64,000 bases of DNA from Saprospiraceae bacterium. GTDB taxonomy: Bacteria > Bacteroidota > Bacteroidia > Chitinophagales > Saprospiraceae. Positions 63,633-64,000 of this stretch are shown one piece after another. Position 1 is the stretch's first letter. Each line of letters starts with the position of its first letter. Made by a program: the position numbers and the translations under genes. The notes under the pieces were generated by a model. The model made no database searches and was not told where the DNA came from. It saw only the letters and a program-made list of their open reading frames with translations. The stretch is taken from positions 62,001 through 126,000 of the forward strand of contig JADKAS010000033.1 in NCBI GenBank assembly GCA_016715245.1, written 5' to 3'.

Positions 63633-64000
63633 TTAATGCAGTGCTGCGCGAACAGGCAGTTTTTCTATAATTTCCGATTCCCTGTCTATCCACCATTCAA
63701 GCCGGTCATACACCGTTTTTTCATCAAAATAAAAAAGGGCTAATTTTACAAACAAATGACCATGTTTGGCTTCACTTGCCCATAAAATCTTGTAGAACCT
63801 GTGCATTTCAGGATCTTTCTGTGCTTCAGAAACCATACGGAATCTTTCTGCTCCCTTGTTTCAACCACCGATGCTATGAGCAACCTGTCGAGGAACCTTT
63901 CATTTCTGCCGGAGTGACATAATTTAAGTAATTGTACAACATAAGGATCTTCTCCTATGGAATGAGTGAGTGGAATACCTCTGCTCTGCATTAAGTCATA
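63633..64000 (-). CDS. miaE: MiaE-like tRNA hydroxylase, 3' part, frameshifted
   Basis: The gene runs off the window's end. Two phases join into one MiaE-like di-iron protein: FLDRLLIASVVETR in the frame from the edge, then GAERFRMVSEAQKDPEMHRFY and WASEAKHGHLFVKLALFYF to RAALH and a stop at 63633. MiaE hydroxylates the ms2i6A37 of tRNA. A G run of three at 63853-63855 on this strand should be four; adding one restores the frame (ETRGAERFRM). The metal ligands visible include Glu and His in ASEAKHGH. Confidence 0.82.

Overview
The window is AT-rich chromosomal DNA from a member of the Bacteroidota, most likely the Saprospiria/Chitinophagia side of the phylum. Support comes from a PorP/SprF-like protein, a PorE-like OmpA protein, a very large protein with a gliding-motility-type C-terminal domain, a secreted FG-GAP protein with a C-terminal type IX secretion (T9SS) sorting domain, DUF6261, DUF6249 and DUF3667 proteins, and promoters of the Bacteroidota form (TTTG, about 20 nt, TAnnTTTG). 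The lineage within the phylum is inference. No rRNA or tRNA gene was seen.

Layout. 1-4.1 kb: a propeller-type LytS-like sensor kinase, split by a frameshift, and its LytTR response regulator. 4.3-6.9 kb: four small related membrane proteins, a decayed gene and a zinc-ribbon protein. 7-12.7 kb (minus strand): membrane proteins, two DKNYY-repeat proteins, a coiled-coil lipoprotein and a DUF3667 protein. 13.3-15.8 kb: rimM, a lipoprotein and mnmA. 15.85-19.4 kb: a heptamer minisatellite, a decayed IS1380-type element with a 4-bp target duplication, and a 1.3-kb array of hairpin modules ending in a DUF559 endonuclease gene. 19.4-25.7 kb: a DUF1801 gene with an in-frame stop, a VOC protein, the FG-GAP protein, an antitoxin-like protein, an amino-acid permease and two small hypotheticals. 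26.1-28.1 kb: a wrecked integrase/IS91 pair. 28.6-29.0 kb: a ten-unit 42-bp tandem array of palindromes. 29.4-32.3 kb: a DUF6261 gene, a G20 tract and a second hairpin array with a second DUF559 gene. 32.3-43 kb: mainly housekeeping genes (purC, ppk1, purB, a two-component pair, lolA, a cation exporter, a 3-hydroxyacyl-CoA dehydrogenase and a class III CoA-transferase). 43.1-50.9 kb: the T9SS-type cluster. 51-64 kb: yigZ, an EamA transporter, pdhB, ribH, an MBL protein followed by two apparently catalytically dead enzyme relatives, a CHAP protein, an OmpA/propeller fusion, a glucan phosphorylase, a sigma/anti-sigma pair, an S24 regulator and the 3' part of miaE.

How it fits together. The conserved genes form short operons separated by accessory islands. 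The two islands at 17.6-19.4 and 30.3-32.3 kb are built from the same hairpin modules, and each contains one DUF559 gene at the same point and in the same orientation. Three kinds of stem in these modules show paired, compensating base changes. I consider this DUF559-hairpin family the best candidate for an undescribed element. The 42-bp palindrome array, whose period equals four DNA helical turns, is the second.

Caution. Several otherwise conserved genes (kinase, PorE-like, miaE) each look one base short, usually where a doubled base or short run would restore the frame. Sequencing or assembly error is therefore a real alternative to gene decay here.
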